From assembly GCF_016526145.1 (NCBI RefSeq), contig NZ_JADDUE010000003.1:124001-188000 (forward strand): DNA of 64,000 nucleotides, read 5' to 3'. Origin of the DNA: Saccharopolyspora galaxeae. GTDB lineage: Bacteria; Actinomycetota; Actinomycetes; Mycobacteriales; Pseudonocardiaceae. The position numbers were made by a program, and so were the translations under genes. How positions within the stretch are numbered: position 1 is the first letter of the stretch; every line of letters begins with the position of its first letter. Of this stretch, positions 7,424 through 16,484 are shown piece after piece. Under the pieces are notes generated by a model, which did no database searches, was not told the origin of the DNA, and saw nothing but the letters and a program-made list of their open reading frames with translations.

Positions 7424-8962
7424 ATGACCAGGACAACGACGTCCGCGGGCCAGGCAGGCGAGGCGGGCCGGGCAGATGAGTCGGCCCGGGCAGGTGAATC
7501 GGCGCAGCTGGTCTCGACCGATCCGGCCGACGGTTCGGTCGTGACGACCTTCTCCGTCGACGGCCCTGCCGAGGTCGCCGACGCGGTGGCACGGGCGCGG
7601 GAAGCCGCCGCGTGGTGGAGCGGGCTGGACTTCGCCGGTCGGCAGCGCTGCCTGCTGCGATGGGCGGCACACCTCACGCAGCACGCCGACAAGCTGACGG
7701 AGCTGACCCGCCGGGAGAACGGCAAGCCGCTCGACGACGCGTACCTGGAGCTCGTGCTGACGCTGGAGCACATCCGCTGGGCGGCCAAGAACGCGCGCTC
7801 GGTGCTGCGGTCCCGGTCGGTCTCACCGGGACCGTTGATGTCGAACTTCGCCGCCAGGGTGGAGCAGCGGCCGCTGGGCGTGGTCGGCGTGATCGGGCCG
7901 TGGAACTATCCGCTGTACACGCCGAACGGGTCGATCGCCTACTCGCTCGCCGCGGGCAACACGGTGGTTTTCAAGCCGAGCGAGCACACGCCCGCCGTGG
8001 GCCGCTACTTCGCGGAAGCCTTCCACAAGGCGAATCCCGAGGCACCGCAAGGCGTGCTGGCCACGGTGCAGGGCGCGGGCGAGACCGGGGCGGCGCTGTG
8101 CCGGTCCGGTGTGGACAAACTCGCGTTCACCGGCTCCAGCCCCACCGGCAAGAAGATCATGGCCTCGTGCTCGGAGACGCTCACTCCCGTCCTGGTGGAA
8201 TGCGGCGGGAAGGACGCGCTGATCGTCGCCGACGACGCCGACGTCTCCGCCGCGGCCGAGGCCGCGGCGTGGGGCGCGGTGTCCAACAGCGGGCAGACCT
8301 GCGTCGGGGTCGAGCGGATCTACGTCGTGCGCGCGCTGCGCGAGCGGTTCGTGGAGGCGCTGGCCCGCGAACTGCGCGGCGTGCGAGCCGGCGAGTCGTA
8401 CGGCCCGATGACCGTTCCGTCGCAAGTGGACATCGTCCGCGAGCACATCGAGGACGCTTGGTCGCACGGCGCGAAGGCCGTCGTCGGTGGCAGTGATTCG
8501 GTGCGCGCACCGTTCGTCGATCCGGTCGTGCTGGTCGACACCGATGAGGATTCCGCTGCTGTGCGGGAAGAAACCTTCGGTCCGACGATGACGGTGCGCA
8601 CCGTCGACTCGGTGGACGAGGCGGTCGAGCTGGCCAACGCGACCAGCTACGGACTCGCCTCCACGGTCTTCTCCCGCAACCGCGGGATGGAGATCGCCCG
8701 CCGACTGCGTGCCGGGGCGACTTCGATCAACTCGGTGCTCGGGTTCGCCGGTATCGCCGGATTGCCGTTCGGCGGGGTCGGTGAATCCGGTTTCGGGCGC
8801 ATCCACGGATCCGAAGGACTGCTGGCGTTCTCCCGCCCGCACTCCATCGCACGGCAGCGCTTCGCCGTTCCGGGCATGGCGTTGATGAGCTTCCGCCGCA
8901 GCGCCGCCACCATGCGCATCATCAAACGCGTCATCGCGTTCCGCCACGGCCGGGCCAAGTGA
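7424..8962 (+). CDS. Aldehyde dehydrogenase family protein
   Basis: A 512-residue NAD(P)-dependent aldehyde dehydrogenase. The conserved IGPWNYPLYT, the Glu in VECGGKDA and the catalytic Cys in SGQTCVGVERI are all present, followed by ETFGPTMTV and the C-terminal GGVGESGFGRIHG. The basic C-terminal tail (RIIKRVIAFRHGRAK) recalls class-3/long-chain types that associate with membranes. The N-terminus (about residues 8-27) is a hexapeptide-like repeat of the AGxAGE kind from 18-base DNA repeats. The gene is 16 bases downstream of the acyl-CoA dehydrogenase and is closed by the hairpin at 8985. Confidence 0.9.
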   Translation: MTRTTTSAGQAGEAGRADESARAGESAQLVSTDPADGSVVTTFSVDGPAEVADAVARAREAAAWWSGLDFAGRQRCLLRWAAHLTQHADKLTELTRRENGKPLDDAYLELVLTLEHIRWAAKNARSVLRSRSVSPGPLMSNFAARVEQRPLGVVGVIGPWNYPLYTPNGSIAYSLAAGNTVVFKPSEHTPAVGRYFAEAFHKANPEAPQGVLATVQGAGETGAALCRSGVDKLAFTGSSPTGKKIMASCSETLTPVLVECGGKDALIVADDADVSAAAEAAAWGAVSNSGQTCVGVERIYVVRALRERFVEALARELRGVRAGESYGPMTVPSQVDIVREHIEDAWSHGAKAVVGGSDSVRAPFVDPVVLVDTDEDSAAVREETFGPTMTVRTVDSVDEAVELANATSYGLASTVFSRNRGMEIARRLRAGATSINSVLGFAGIAGLPFGGVGESGFGRIHGSEGLLAFSRPHSIARQRFAVPGMALMSFRRSAATMRIIKRVIAFRHGRAK

Positions 8963-8984
8963 TCGACTCGGCTGATCTCCGCCG

Positions 8985-9021
8985 GTGGACGGACCCGTCC
9001 GGACGGGACCGGTCCGTCCAC
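8985..9021. terminator. Bidirectional terminator hairpin between converging genes
   Basis: A perfect 11-base inverted repeat GTGGACGGACC (8985-8995) / GGTCCGTCCAC (9011-9021). The 15-base loop itself can pair (CGTCCGGACG). It lies 22 bases after the aldehyde dehydrogenase stop and about 100 bases before the end of the converging formate dehydrogenase gene. Confidence 0.65.
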
Positions 9022-9124
9022 TCAGGAGTCATCTCAGTGTGGTTTTCGGGCCTTGTCTTGTCAGCGGCGAAGCCGCTGAGGTTCCGCTACGCGAATCATT
9101 CTGAAAGAACTCTGCTGGCCGGGA

Positions 9125-10150
9125 TCACTTCGGGGCAGCGACCACGTAATCTTCCTGCAGCGGTTGCGCGTTGAGGAAACGCCGTACGGTGTCCTGGATT
9201 CCGGCGGCATACCGCTGCTGGGCTTCCAGGCTCGTGCCGGAAACGTGCGGCGTCATCGCGTGTCCCGGCATGGTCCGCCACGGGTGGTCGGATGGCGCGG
9301 GCTGCGGATACCACACGTCACCCGCGTATCCGCCGAGATGCCCGTCGTCGAGTACCCGCACCAGGGCGTCGGTGTCCACGATCTGGCCGCGCGCGATGTT
9401 CACCAGCCACGAACCGGGTTTCATCGAGCGCAGCCGTTCCTCGTTGAACAGGCCCCGGGTCTCGTCGGTCAACGGGCAGGAAAGCACGATCGCATCGGAC
9501 TGGTGCACCAGGTCGTCCAGGTGCTTGTAGCGCGCCGCGAACACCGATTCCTCGGTGGAACTGCGGCGGTGCTTGGTGTTGTACAGCACCTTGACGTCGA
9601 AACCCTTGAGCCGCAACGCGATCCGCTGCCCGATCTGGCCCATGCCGATGATTCCGACGGTCTTGTCCTCCAGGTCGTGCGAACGCGCCGCGATGTCGGC
9701 GATGTCCCAGCGCCCGTCCAGGACCTGCTGGTAGGCCGGGATGTAGTTGCGCACCAAGGTGAGCAGTTGCATCACGGCGTGCTCGGCCACGCTGACCACG
9801 TTGCTGCCGGTGACCTCGGCGACGGTGATCCCGTTGCGGGTGGCGGCATCGGCGTCGATGTGGTCCGAGCCGACACCGGCGGTGAGCACCAGCTTCAGCC
9901 GCTTCGCCCGGTCCAGGGCGTCGGCGGAGAGGTAAGTCGGCCAGAACGGGGTCGTGATGAACACGTCCGCGTCCGGGAGGTGCTCGCGCAGCGCCTCATC
10001 CCGGTCGCTGAGCGCCACGAGCTCGTGCCCTTCCGACTCCAGCAGTTTCGTCAGGCCCAGTGCCCCTTCGGTGCTGCCGAGCAGGTCGAGCCCGGAGTGG
10101 TCGACGTGCCGCTCGGTGGGGCCGGGGTAGAGCACAGCGACGAACTTCAC
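9125..10150 (-). CDS. fdh: NAD-dependent formate dehydrogenase (D-2-hydroxyacid dehydrogenase family)
   Basis: A 341-residue enzyme that would oxidise formate to CO2 with NAD+. It matches the metal-free bacterial/plant formate dehydrogenases at diagnostic sites: PFWPTYL, AGVGSDHIDADA, VAEVTGSN, the Rossmann GMGQIGQR, VNIARGQ with the catalytic Arg, and GYAGDVWYPQPAPSDHPWRTMP followed by PHVSGT with the catalytic His. It is shorter than the well-known 400-residue Pseudomonas enzyme at both ends, so another D-2-hydroxyacid activity cannot be excluded. The start is GTG at 10150, with AAGGAGG 6 bases upstream. It stands alone on the minus strand. Confidence 0.8.
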   Translation of the reverse strand: MKFVAVLYPGPTERHVDHSGLDLLGSTEGALGLTKLLESEGHELVALSDRDEALREHLPDADVFITTPFWPTYLSADALDRAKRLKLVLTAGVGSDHIDADAATRNGITVAEVTGSNVVSVAEHAVMQLLTLVRNYIPAYQQVLDGRWDIADIAARSHDLEDKTVGIIGMGQIGQRIALRLKGFDVKVLYNTKHRRSSTEESVFAARYKHLDDLVHQSDAIVLSCPLTDETRGLFNEERLRSMKPGSWLVNIARGQIVDTDALVRVLDDGHLGGYAGDVWYPQPAPSDHPWRTMPGHAMTPHVSGTSLEAQQRYAAGIQDTVRRFLNAQPLQEDYVVAAPK

Positions 10151-10305
10151 GGCCGCCTCCTTCGGATTCGGCTTCATTCGCGCCCCGGGTACCCGCGCAC
10201 CGGCGATCAACACCGGACGGCGGCGGGAAAGTGCTGTGGCATGCGGCGTGCAGGTGTCCGAGGACTCAGCCCGACCACCTACGCAAACCGCTTCCCGAAC
10301 ACTCT

Positions 10306-10818
10306 TCAGGTCAACCGGAGTCGCAATGCCGTGTTGTCCGGTCGTCGGAACCCCATGGACTCGTACATGCGGACCCCTTCCGCGGTGGCGTTGAGGTTGA
10401 TCACCCGCGCAGGTGTTTCGGCTTGGAACCAGTCGAGCAACGCCTGCAGGCACGACTTCGCGTAGCCGCGCCTGCGGTGTGCCGGTTCGGTGCTCATGTT
10501 GAGCACCCGGCCGTGCAGCCCGGCGTGATTGCCGGGACCGGGCGGGACCGGCTCGCACAGGCCGACCGCGCAGCTGACCACTCCGCCCTCGGGGTCATCC
10601 ACCACGAACGCGGCGAACTCCCCCGGCCGCCGCAGGCGGTCGGTGAACCACTCGCGGGCAGCGGCGCGCCATTCGACGTCCGAGACCGCGACGCCCATGT
10701 CGGCGAGCATCCGCACGCGCAACCGCAACAGGGAATCGACGTCTTGCTGGTGCGCTCTGCGCGCTTCCGGACGATCGGACATGCCGAGCACGCTGCCGCG
10801 GATCAGATCGCACCGCAA
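10306..10818 (-). CDS. GNAT-family N-acetyltransferase
   Basis: A 170-residue acetyl-CoA-dependent acyltransferase. The GNAT core is present: VVSCAVGL strand, NMSTEPAHRRRGYAKSCLQALLDWF (motif A, RRRGYA binding the acetyl-CoA pyrophosphate), and LNATAEGVRMYESMGFR (motif B). The start is uncertain. TTG at 10818 has an AAAGGGA site about 7 bases upstream. ATG at 10782 (MSDRPEARR) would give 158 residues but has no clear site. The acceptor substrate is unknown. Confidence 0.8.
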   Translation of the reverse strand: MRCDLIRGSVLGMSDRPEARRAHQQDVDSLLRLRVRMLADMGVAVSDVEWRAAAREWFTDRLRRPGEFAAFVVDDPEGGVVSCAVGLCEPVPPGPGNHAGLHGRVLNMSTEPAHRRRGYAKSCLQALLDWFQAETPARVINLNATAEGVRMYESMGFRRPDNTALRLRLT

Positions 10819-10912
10819 CGGTCATTCCCTTTTTGACCATCGCTCTGCTAAGCGGCTGCAGCACGATCGGCACCACCAACCCGCCGCCACGCAGGTCATT
10901 CCGAGCAGAACC

Positions 10913-12115
10913 TCACGCCAGCGCGCCGATGAACGAAGCCGCCGGTGCGAGCCGGGGCAGCAGCGTCGCCTGGTAGGCGTGGTAAACGTCCGGCTTGCCT
11001 TCCCAGACGGTGTCGGCCGGTCGGTTGTGCTCGTCGAGCTCGTGGTGCCACGAACCGGACTCGCGGTCGACGAAGAAGTGTTCGGCGTGCGCAGCCCACT
11101 CCTGGAACCACTGCGCGTACTCCTGCTCGCCGGTGACCTGGTGCAGCGTCCAAGCGGTCGCCATGGCTTCGGCCAGCACCCAGTGCAACCTGTTGCGCAC
11201 GACCGGCGTGGCGTCGAAGTCGGTGGTGTAGACGAAGCCTTCCGCGCCGTCGGCGTTCCAGCCGTCGCGCACCGCGGTGGCGAACAGCTCACGCGCGTCC
11301 TCGAGCAGCCACCCGGGCGCGGCTTCGGCCAGCGCGACTCGGGTGTGCAGCGCCAGCCGCGCCCATTCCAGCAGGTGGCCGATGGTCACCCCGTATGGCC
11401 GGAACGGGTCGGCGGGCTTGTCCCGGTTGTACTCCAGCCGCACGTTCCAGCGCGGGTCGAAGTGCTCCGGCAGCCGCCAATGGTGCTCGCGGGCGAAGCC
11501 GTGCACCACGGCTTGCACGATGCGCGCGGCGCGGTCGGACCAGACCCGGTCGCCGGTCACATCGGCCGCGGCCAGCATCGCCTCCACGGTGTGCATGTTC
11601 GCGTTGACGCCGCGGTAGTCCTCCAGCTCGGTCCACGTGCGGTCCCAGGAGTCCGCGACCAACCCGGGCCCCTCCTCCCAGAACCGGTTCTCGACGACCT
11701 GCAGCGCGTCCCGCAGCAGCTCGCGGCCACCGTCGGCGCCGATCGCCGCAGCGCTGGCGGCGGCCAGCACGACGAAGGCGTGCTCGTAAGCGCCCTTGTG
11801 CGCGGCGACGGGCCCTCGAGCGTTCGCCGATGCGAACCAGCCACCGTGTTCGTCGTCGTGCAACAGCCCGCGCAACGCGGCGACGCCGATGTCGACCTTC
11901 TCGCGCAGCTCATCGCGCCCCTGCGCGACGGCCAGCGCGAACACGTGGGTCATCCGGCAGGTGATCCACGTTTCCACCGGCCGGTCGGCGACCGGCCGGC
12001 CGGTTTCGTCCAGCCAGGCGAACCCGCCGTCGGGGTGCGCGGCCGCGTCGGCGAAGGCCAGCAGCCGTTCCGGCTCGTTGCGCACCCACTCCGGCACCTG
12101 CGGTTGCTCGGTCAC
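10913..12115 (-). CDS. AGE-family (N-acylglucosamine 2-epimerase-like) sugar isomerase/epimerase
   Basis: A 400-residue protein of the alpha6/alpha6-barrel AGE family, which includes mannose isomerase and sulfoquinovose isomerase YihS. Landmarks are WITCRMTHVFALA, HGGWFAS, the His in KGAYEHAFVVLA, NANMHTVEAML, FRPYGVTIGHLLEWARLAL, HWVLAEAMATA, and near the end WEGKPDVYHAYQATLLPR. These match the catalytic His positions of the family. The substrate is probably a monosaccharide. The start is GTG at 12115 with GGAGGG 7 bases upstream. It diverges from the FUSC gene at 12271. Confidence 0.82.
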   Translation of the reverse strand: MTEQPQVPEWVRNEPERLLAFADAAAHPDGGFAWLDETGRPVADRPVETWITCRMTHVFALAVAQGRDELREKVDIGVAALRGLLHDDEHGGWFASANARGPVAAHKGAYEHAFVVLAAASAAAIGADGGRELLRDALQVVENRFWEEGPGLVADSWDRTWTELEDYRGVNANMHTVEAMLAAADVTGDRVWSDRAARIVQAVVHGFAREHHWRLPEHFDPRWNVRLEYNRDKPADPFRPYGVTIGHLLEWARLALHTRVALAEAAPGWLLEDARELFATAVRDGWNADGAEGFVYTTDFDATPVVRNRLHWVLAEAMATAWTLHQVTGEQEYAQWFQEWAAHAEHFFVDRESGSWHHELDEHNRPADTVWEGKPDVYHAYQATLLPRLAPAASFIGALA

Positions 12116-12270
12116 GACGCCACCCTCCGATTCTCCAGCGGTCCGGCCGAACAGCTTGGCACATTCCGGCGGCCCGCGGGAGGACGCCTCCCGGCTGACT
12201 CCTCCACAGTGGACTCTCGCGTCGAACCGGGGTCTCGCGCGTCGAGCCCGCACCGCCGTGATCGGGGACC

Positions 12271-13326
12271 ATGTTGGCCGTGTCCAGCCGCCCGACGTTC
12301 AACAGAATCCCGCTGCACCGCGTCGCCGCGCGCGTGCGGCACGCCCTGCGACGCGTGCTGCTGGCCTCGGTGACCGCCGGGCTCGCGTGGTGGATCGCCT
12401 CGCTGCTGCTGAGCCCGCCTGCGCCGATCTTCGCCCCGATCGCTTCCATGGTCAGCCTGGTGGACGAACCCGGCGCGCGGGGCCGCCGGGCGTTCCGAGT
12501 CATCGGCGGTGTGCTGACGGGCGTGGCGGTCGGCGAAGTGCTGGTGCGCTACTTGGGGGTCGGGCCGTGGCAGCCCGCGCTGGCGGTGCTGGTGGCGACC
12601 TTGCTGGTCACCACGGCCAGCACCAATCCGCTGCCGATCATCCAGGCCGGGGTGGCCGCGCTGCTGGTGATCGCGCTGCACGCGCCGCAGACCGGGTTCA
12701 GCAGGCTGTTCAGCGCGCTCATCGGCGGGGCACTGGCGCTGCTGGTGAGCCAGGTGCTGGTCACTCCGAGCCCGCTGACGATCCTGTCGAACTCGGTGTG
12801 CGCGGCGCTCTCGCCCGCCGCGGAGGGCCTGCGCGGTGCCGCGGACGCGCTGCGGCGAGCCGATCCGGAGGCGGCTTGGCAGAACCTGGAACGGGTCCGC
12901 CGCGGCCACCACGAGCTCGCTGCGTTCGAAACCGCCCGGCAGTCCGCGCGGGCGCTGGCCCGGCAGTCCGTGCGCGGCCGGCGGCAGCGGGCCGCGGTGC
13001 TGACGCTGGACGAGCACCTGGCCGGAGTCGACCCGGTGCACACCGACTCGGTGCTGGTCGCGCGCGCCACGCACAAGCTGCTCGCCCGGCAGGACGGCGC
13101 GCCGGACTGGCTGGTCCAGGTGGTCGACGACCTGGCCGAGGCGGTGCGGACCTTCTGCGCGGCCCCGCTGGCCGACCGGAACCGGGAGAGCGCCCGCGAA
13201 CTCGCAGCCCCCGCGACGCGGATCGACCCGACGGGGCTGCCGCCCGGCTCGTCGGAGCTGGCCAGCGAGATCCGGCTGGTCGCGCGAGACCTGCACGAAC
13301 TGGCGAGGGGGCCGGAAGGCGGCTAA
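12271..13326 (+). CDS. FUSC-family membrane protein (putative aromatic acid exporter type)
   Basis: A 351-residue integral membrane protein. The first 175 residues hold about five hydrophobic spans with the FUSC signature PIASMVSLVDEPGARGRRAFRVIGG and a small-residue-rich bundle (ALAVLVATLLVTTAS, AALLVIALHAPQ). The C-terminal half is a cytoplasmic helical domain rich in Arg and Ala. Relatives include fusaric-acid resistance and p-hydroxybenzoate efflux proteins, usually much longer; this is the half-length bacterial form. The substrate is not inferable. The start is ATG at 12271 in a region without a strong ribosome site. Confidence 0.72.
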   Translation: MLAVSSRPTFNRIPLHRVAARVRHALRRVLLASVTAGLAWWIASLLLSPPAPIFAPIASMVSLVDEPGARGRRAFRVIGGVLTGVAVGEVLVRYLGVGPWQPALAVLVATLLVTTASTNPLPIIQAGVAALLVIALHAPQTGFSRLFSALIGGALALLVSQVLVTPSPLTILSNSVCAALSPAAEGLRGAADALRRADPEAAWQNLERVRRGHHELAAFETARQSARALARQSVRGRRQRAAVLTLDEHLAGVDPVHTDSVLVARATHKLLARQDGAPDWLVQVVDDLAEAVRTFCAAPLADRNRESARELAAPATRIDPTGLPPGSSELASEIRLVARDLHELARGPEGG

Positions 13327-13444
13327 CGGGTAGCTGCCACTCGCCTGCGGGTGCCGCGCTCATCGCACGAACGGAGCAAGATTCGCGGCCGGACTCGCCG
13401 ATTCGGTACCGAAGCCCGGTGCCCGGCAGGTAGAAATCCGTCTC

Positions 13445-14641
13445 GTGCAACGACTGATCACCGCGCGCGAGGTCCTGGCCGGACCGGTCGGGCAGCGCAT
13501 CAAGGACGGCGCCGTGCTCATCGACGGCGACACGATCACCGCGGCGGGTCCGCGGGAGGAGATCGAGCGCGCGGCCGATGACGACGCACTCCGCTCGGAC
13601 CACCCGCGGCACGCGATACTCCCCGGCTTGATCAACTGCCACGTGCACCTGGCGTTCAACTGCGGGCAGCACGTGGTCGACGAGCTGCGCGCCACCGACG
13701 ACTCCGCGCTGCTGCTCGGCATGGCCGGGCGAGCGCAGCAGGCCCTGGCCTCCGGTGTCACGACGGTGCGCGATTTGGGCGACCGGGACGGGCTGGTGTT
13801 CCAGGTCCGCGCGGCCGTCGAACGCGGTGAGCTGCTCGGCCCGCGCATCCTCGCCGCCGGGCCGCCGCTGACACCGCCGCTCGGGCACTGCTGGTTCCTC
13901 GGTGGCGAAGTGGACGGTCCGGAAGCGATCCGGGAGCGGATCCGGCGCAACGCCGCGCTCGGTGCCGACGTCATCAAGGTCATGGCCTCCGGCGGGTCGC
14001 TCACCCCGGAGTCGGTGTCCATGCGCGAGGAGCAGTTCGGCGTCGCGGAGCTGAAGCTGATCGTGCGGGAAGCCCGCGACGCGGGACTTCCGGTCGCGGC
14101 CCACGCGCACGGGTCGGACTCGATCGCGGCGGCCACCGAGGCGGGCGTGGACACCATCGAGCACTGCACCTGGATGCGCACCGGCGGCGAGGGCCACGAC
14201 CGGCGCGACGACGTGGCCCGCGCGATGGTCGAGCGCGGCGTGCGGGCCTGCGTGGCGACACCCGCGAAGTGGCGCGAATTCATGCAGGTCATCGGCCCGG
14301 CAAGTGCCCGCAACGTGGTGCAGCGGTTGCGCTGGATGGATGACCTCGGCGTGCCGCTGATCACCGGAACGGACGCCGGAGTCAGCCACCGCTCCGGTTT
14401 CGGGGATTTCGTCGAGGCGCTGGAACTCTACGAGCACGTCGGTTTCCCGCTGGAGCGCATCATCGAACTGGCCACCACGGGCAGCGCCACCGGGATCGGC
14501 CAGGGCGACCGGATCGGCCGCATCGCCCCCGGCTACGCCGCGGACCTGCTGGTGGTCGAAGGAGATCCGCTCAGCGATCTCGCCGCCTTGCGCGAAATCC
14601 GGCTGGTGCTCACCGCGGGCCGCGTGGTGCCGCTGCCGTAG
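13445..14641 (+). CDS. Amidohydrolase-family metal-dependent hydrolase
   Basis: A 398-residue TIM-barrel hydrolase. The metal site is visible: HVH (about residues 66-68) in GLINCHVHLAF, a possible carbamylated Lys in DVIKVMASGG, His in VAAHAHGSDS and TIEHCTW, and the catalytic Asp in ITGTDAGVSH. The C-terminal APGYAADLLVVEGDPLSDL is the composite sandwich signature of imidazolonepropionase/Xaa-Pro prolidase-type members. The substrate is probably a cyclic amide or peptide-like compound. The start is GTG at 13445. It converges with the SDR gene after 10 bases. Confidence 0.87.
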   Translation: MQRLITAREVLAGPVGQRIKDGAVLIDGDTITAAGPREEIERAADDDALRSDHPRHAILPGLINCHVHLAFNCGQHVVDELRATDDSALLLGMAGRAQQALASGVTTVRDLGDRDGLVFQVRAAVERGELLGPRILAAGPPLTPPLGHCWFLGGEVDGPEAIRERIRRNAALGADVIKVMASGGSLTPESVSMREEQFGVAELKLIVREARDAGLPVAAHAHGSDSIAAATEAGVDTIEHCTWMRTGGEGHDRRDDVARAMVERGVRACVATPAKWREFMQVIGPASARNVVQRLRWMDDLGVPLITGTDAGVSHRSGFGDFVEALELYEHVGFPLERIIELATTGSATGIGQGDRIGRIAPGYAADLLVVEGDPLSDLAALREIRLVLTAGRVVPLP

Positions 14642-14651
14642 TCCGGCTCGC

Positions 14652-15422
14652 TCAGAACGCCAGGTACCCGCCGTCCACGGTGATCGTGTCGGCCGTGTGG
14701 AAGGAGCTGGCCGGGCTGGCCAGATACACCGCGAGGGCGCCGAAATCGCCGGGTTCGCCCCAGCGGCCCACCGGCATCCGCGGCAGCACTCGCCGCTGGA
14801 ACGGCTCCGATTGCAACGCGGGATCGGCCATCGGCGTGCTCACCCAGCCCGGCAGCACGGCGTTCGCGCGGATCTTGTGCCGGGACAGCTCGATCGCGAT
14901 CGACTTGATCATCGAGATCAGCGCGCCCTTGCTGGCCGCGTACCCCTGCCCGCGCGGCTGCCCCTGCACGGCGGCCAGGCTGGCGGTGCCGACGAGGCTG
15001 CCGCCTTCGCCCTGCTCGACCAGCTGCGCGGCCGCGGCCCGCAGGGTCAGGAACGCGCCGTCGACGTTGACGCGGGTGACGCGGTGGAACTCGCTCAGGT
15101 CCGTTTCCAGGAACCGCATCCCGGCCCCGCCGACGCCGGCGTTCGCGAAGCACGAGTCCAACCGTCCGAAGTGGTCGGTCAGTTGCCGCATCGCATCGGC
15201 GACCTGCGCCTCGTCCGAGACGTCGCAGCGCAGCGGAAGCACGTCGGTGCCGTGCGCGCGCAGCTGCTCAGCCGCGGTTTCGTTGCGTTCGGCGTTGGTG
15301 CCCCACACGCACACGCCCGCGCCCGCCGCGGCCAGCGCATCGGCCATCGCCAGGCCGATCCCGGAGTTGCCGCCGGTCACCAGCGCGACGTGTCCGCTGA
15401 GGTCGAACGGCGAGTCAGGCAT
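14652..15422 (-). CDS. Short-chain dehydrogenase/reductase, SDR family
   Basis: A 256-residue NAD(P)-dependent oxidoreductase with the classical SDR layout: TGGNSGIG cofactor motif near residue 17, CDVSD, NAGVGG, catalytic Ser around GTASLAA, the Tyr-x-x-x-Lys pair in YAASKG, PGWVSTPM, and the C-terminal TITVDGGYLAF. The start overlaps the end of the crotonase gene by 8 bases, so they are coupled. The pair probably handles the hydroxyacyl/ketoacyl steps of the acyl-CoA pathway encoded around it. Confidence 0.9.
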   Translation of the reverse strand: MPDSPFDLSGHVALVTGGNSGIGLAMADALAAAGAGVCVWGTNAERNETAAEQLRAHGTDVLPLRCDVSDEAQVADAMRQLTDHFGRLDSCFANAGVGGAGMRFLETDLSEFHRVTRVNVDGAFLTLRAAAAQLVEQGEGGSLVGTASLAAVQGQPRGQGYAASKGALISMIKSIAIELSRHKIRANAVLPGWVSTPMADPALQSEPFQRRVLPRMPVGRWGEPGDFGALAVYLASPASSFHTADTITVDGGYLAF

Positions 15423-16239
15423 CGGCGGCCTCCGGGTCGGCGAATTCCGGTGCGCGCCCGGCGAAAACGGCCTGCACCGCCTCGGTCTGGTTGGGGGTGC
15501 CGAGCAGCGCGCCGAGCGCGCGTTGCTCGGCGGCGAAGCCCTCTTCGAGGCTCACCTGCCCCGCGGCGTCGAGCAGCTCCTTGGCCCGCCGCACGGCGTG
15601 CGGGTTCTTGCCCGCGATCTCGGCGGCGAGAACGCGGGCGGCCGCCGCCGGATCGTCGGCGAGCTTGGTGGCGAGCCCGAGCGAGACCGCCTCCCGGCCG
15701 TCGACCTCCCGGCCGGTGAAGGTGAGTTCCTTCGCCACGTCCCGGCCCACGAGTTCCGGCAACACCTGCGTGCCGGTCATGTCCGGTATCAGACCCCACT
15801 TGATCTCCATGACGGACAGCCGGGCGTCCGCGGCGACCACCCGGAGGTCCGCGCCGAGGGCGACCTGCAACCCGCCGCCGAATGCCACGCCGTGCACCGC
15901 GGCGATCACCGGTACCGGCAGCTCCCGCCACACGTGCACGGCCTGCTGCCCGAGTGCTTTCGCGGGCCCGATCGGTTCCGCCGCGGGATGGTCCGGCGCA
16001 CCGCCGCCGCTCATCGCCTTGAACGACTCGAAATCCAGCCCGGCGCAGAATCCGCGCCCGTCGCCGCGCAGGACCACGGCCCGCACCCGCGGGTCCGCGC
16101 GCAACCGCAGGCCGGTCTCGACCAGGGCGCTGAACATCGCCGGGTCCAGGGCGTTGAGCTTGGCCGGTCGGTTCAGCAGCACGTCGGCGACGCCGTCGGT
16201 GACGGTGCACCGGACCCGCTGCCCGGCGGGATCGGTCAA
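15415..16239 (-). CDS. Enoyl-CoA hydratase/isomerase (crotonase) family protein
   Basis: A 274-residue crotonase. The CoA-binding and oxyanion motifs are seen: GRGFCAGLDFESFK and HGVAFGGGLQVALGADLR. At the first hydratase Glu site (GGGCE in classical enzymes) this protein has Gln. The second Glu is kept (MEIKWG), and an Asp follows in LIPDMTGTQ. This Glu/Asp arrangement resembles dienoyl-CoA isomerases more than hydratases, so the reaction may be isomerisation. The start is TTG at 16239, preceded by GAGGAGG with 6 bases spacing; upstream codons lack family content. It is coupled to the SDR gene. Confidence 0.85.
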   Translation of the reverse strand: MTDPAGQRVRCTVTDGVADVLLNRPAKLNALDPAMFSALVETGLRLRADPRVRAVVLRGDGRGFCAGLDFESFKAMSGGGAPDHPAAEPIGPAKALGQQAVHVWRELPVPVIAAVHGVAFGGGLQVALGADLRVVAADARLSVMEIKWGLIPDMTGTQVLPELVGRDVAKELTFTGREVDGREAVSLGLATKLADDPAAAARVLAAEIAGKNPHAVRRAKELLDAAGQVSLEEGFAAEQRALGALLGTPNQTEAVQAVFAGRAPEFADPEAADA

Positions 16240-16484
16240 GGTGCCTCCTCGCACGTGCGGCGCGCAGGCCGGGTAGCGCCACCGTAGGACCGGCACAGGG
16301 AGCAGTCAAGACTGACCGCGAATCGCTTTCCGTCCACAATGGCCGGTCGTCGCACCGGCTCTTGTCGGCGCCCATCGGCGGTCGTATGGTCGCTGATTCG
16401 TCCACCAACGGCGTCGATACCGGCCTCCGACACATCGGAAGCCGCCATCTCGTTGACCGCAGGACCGCCGAGGCGAGGAGAACG

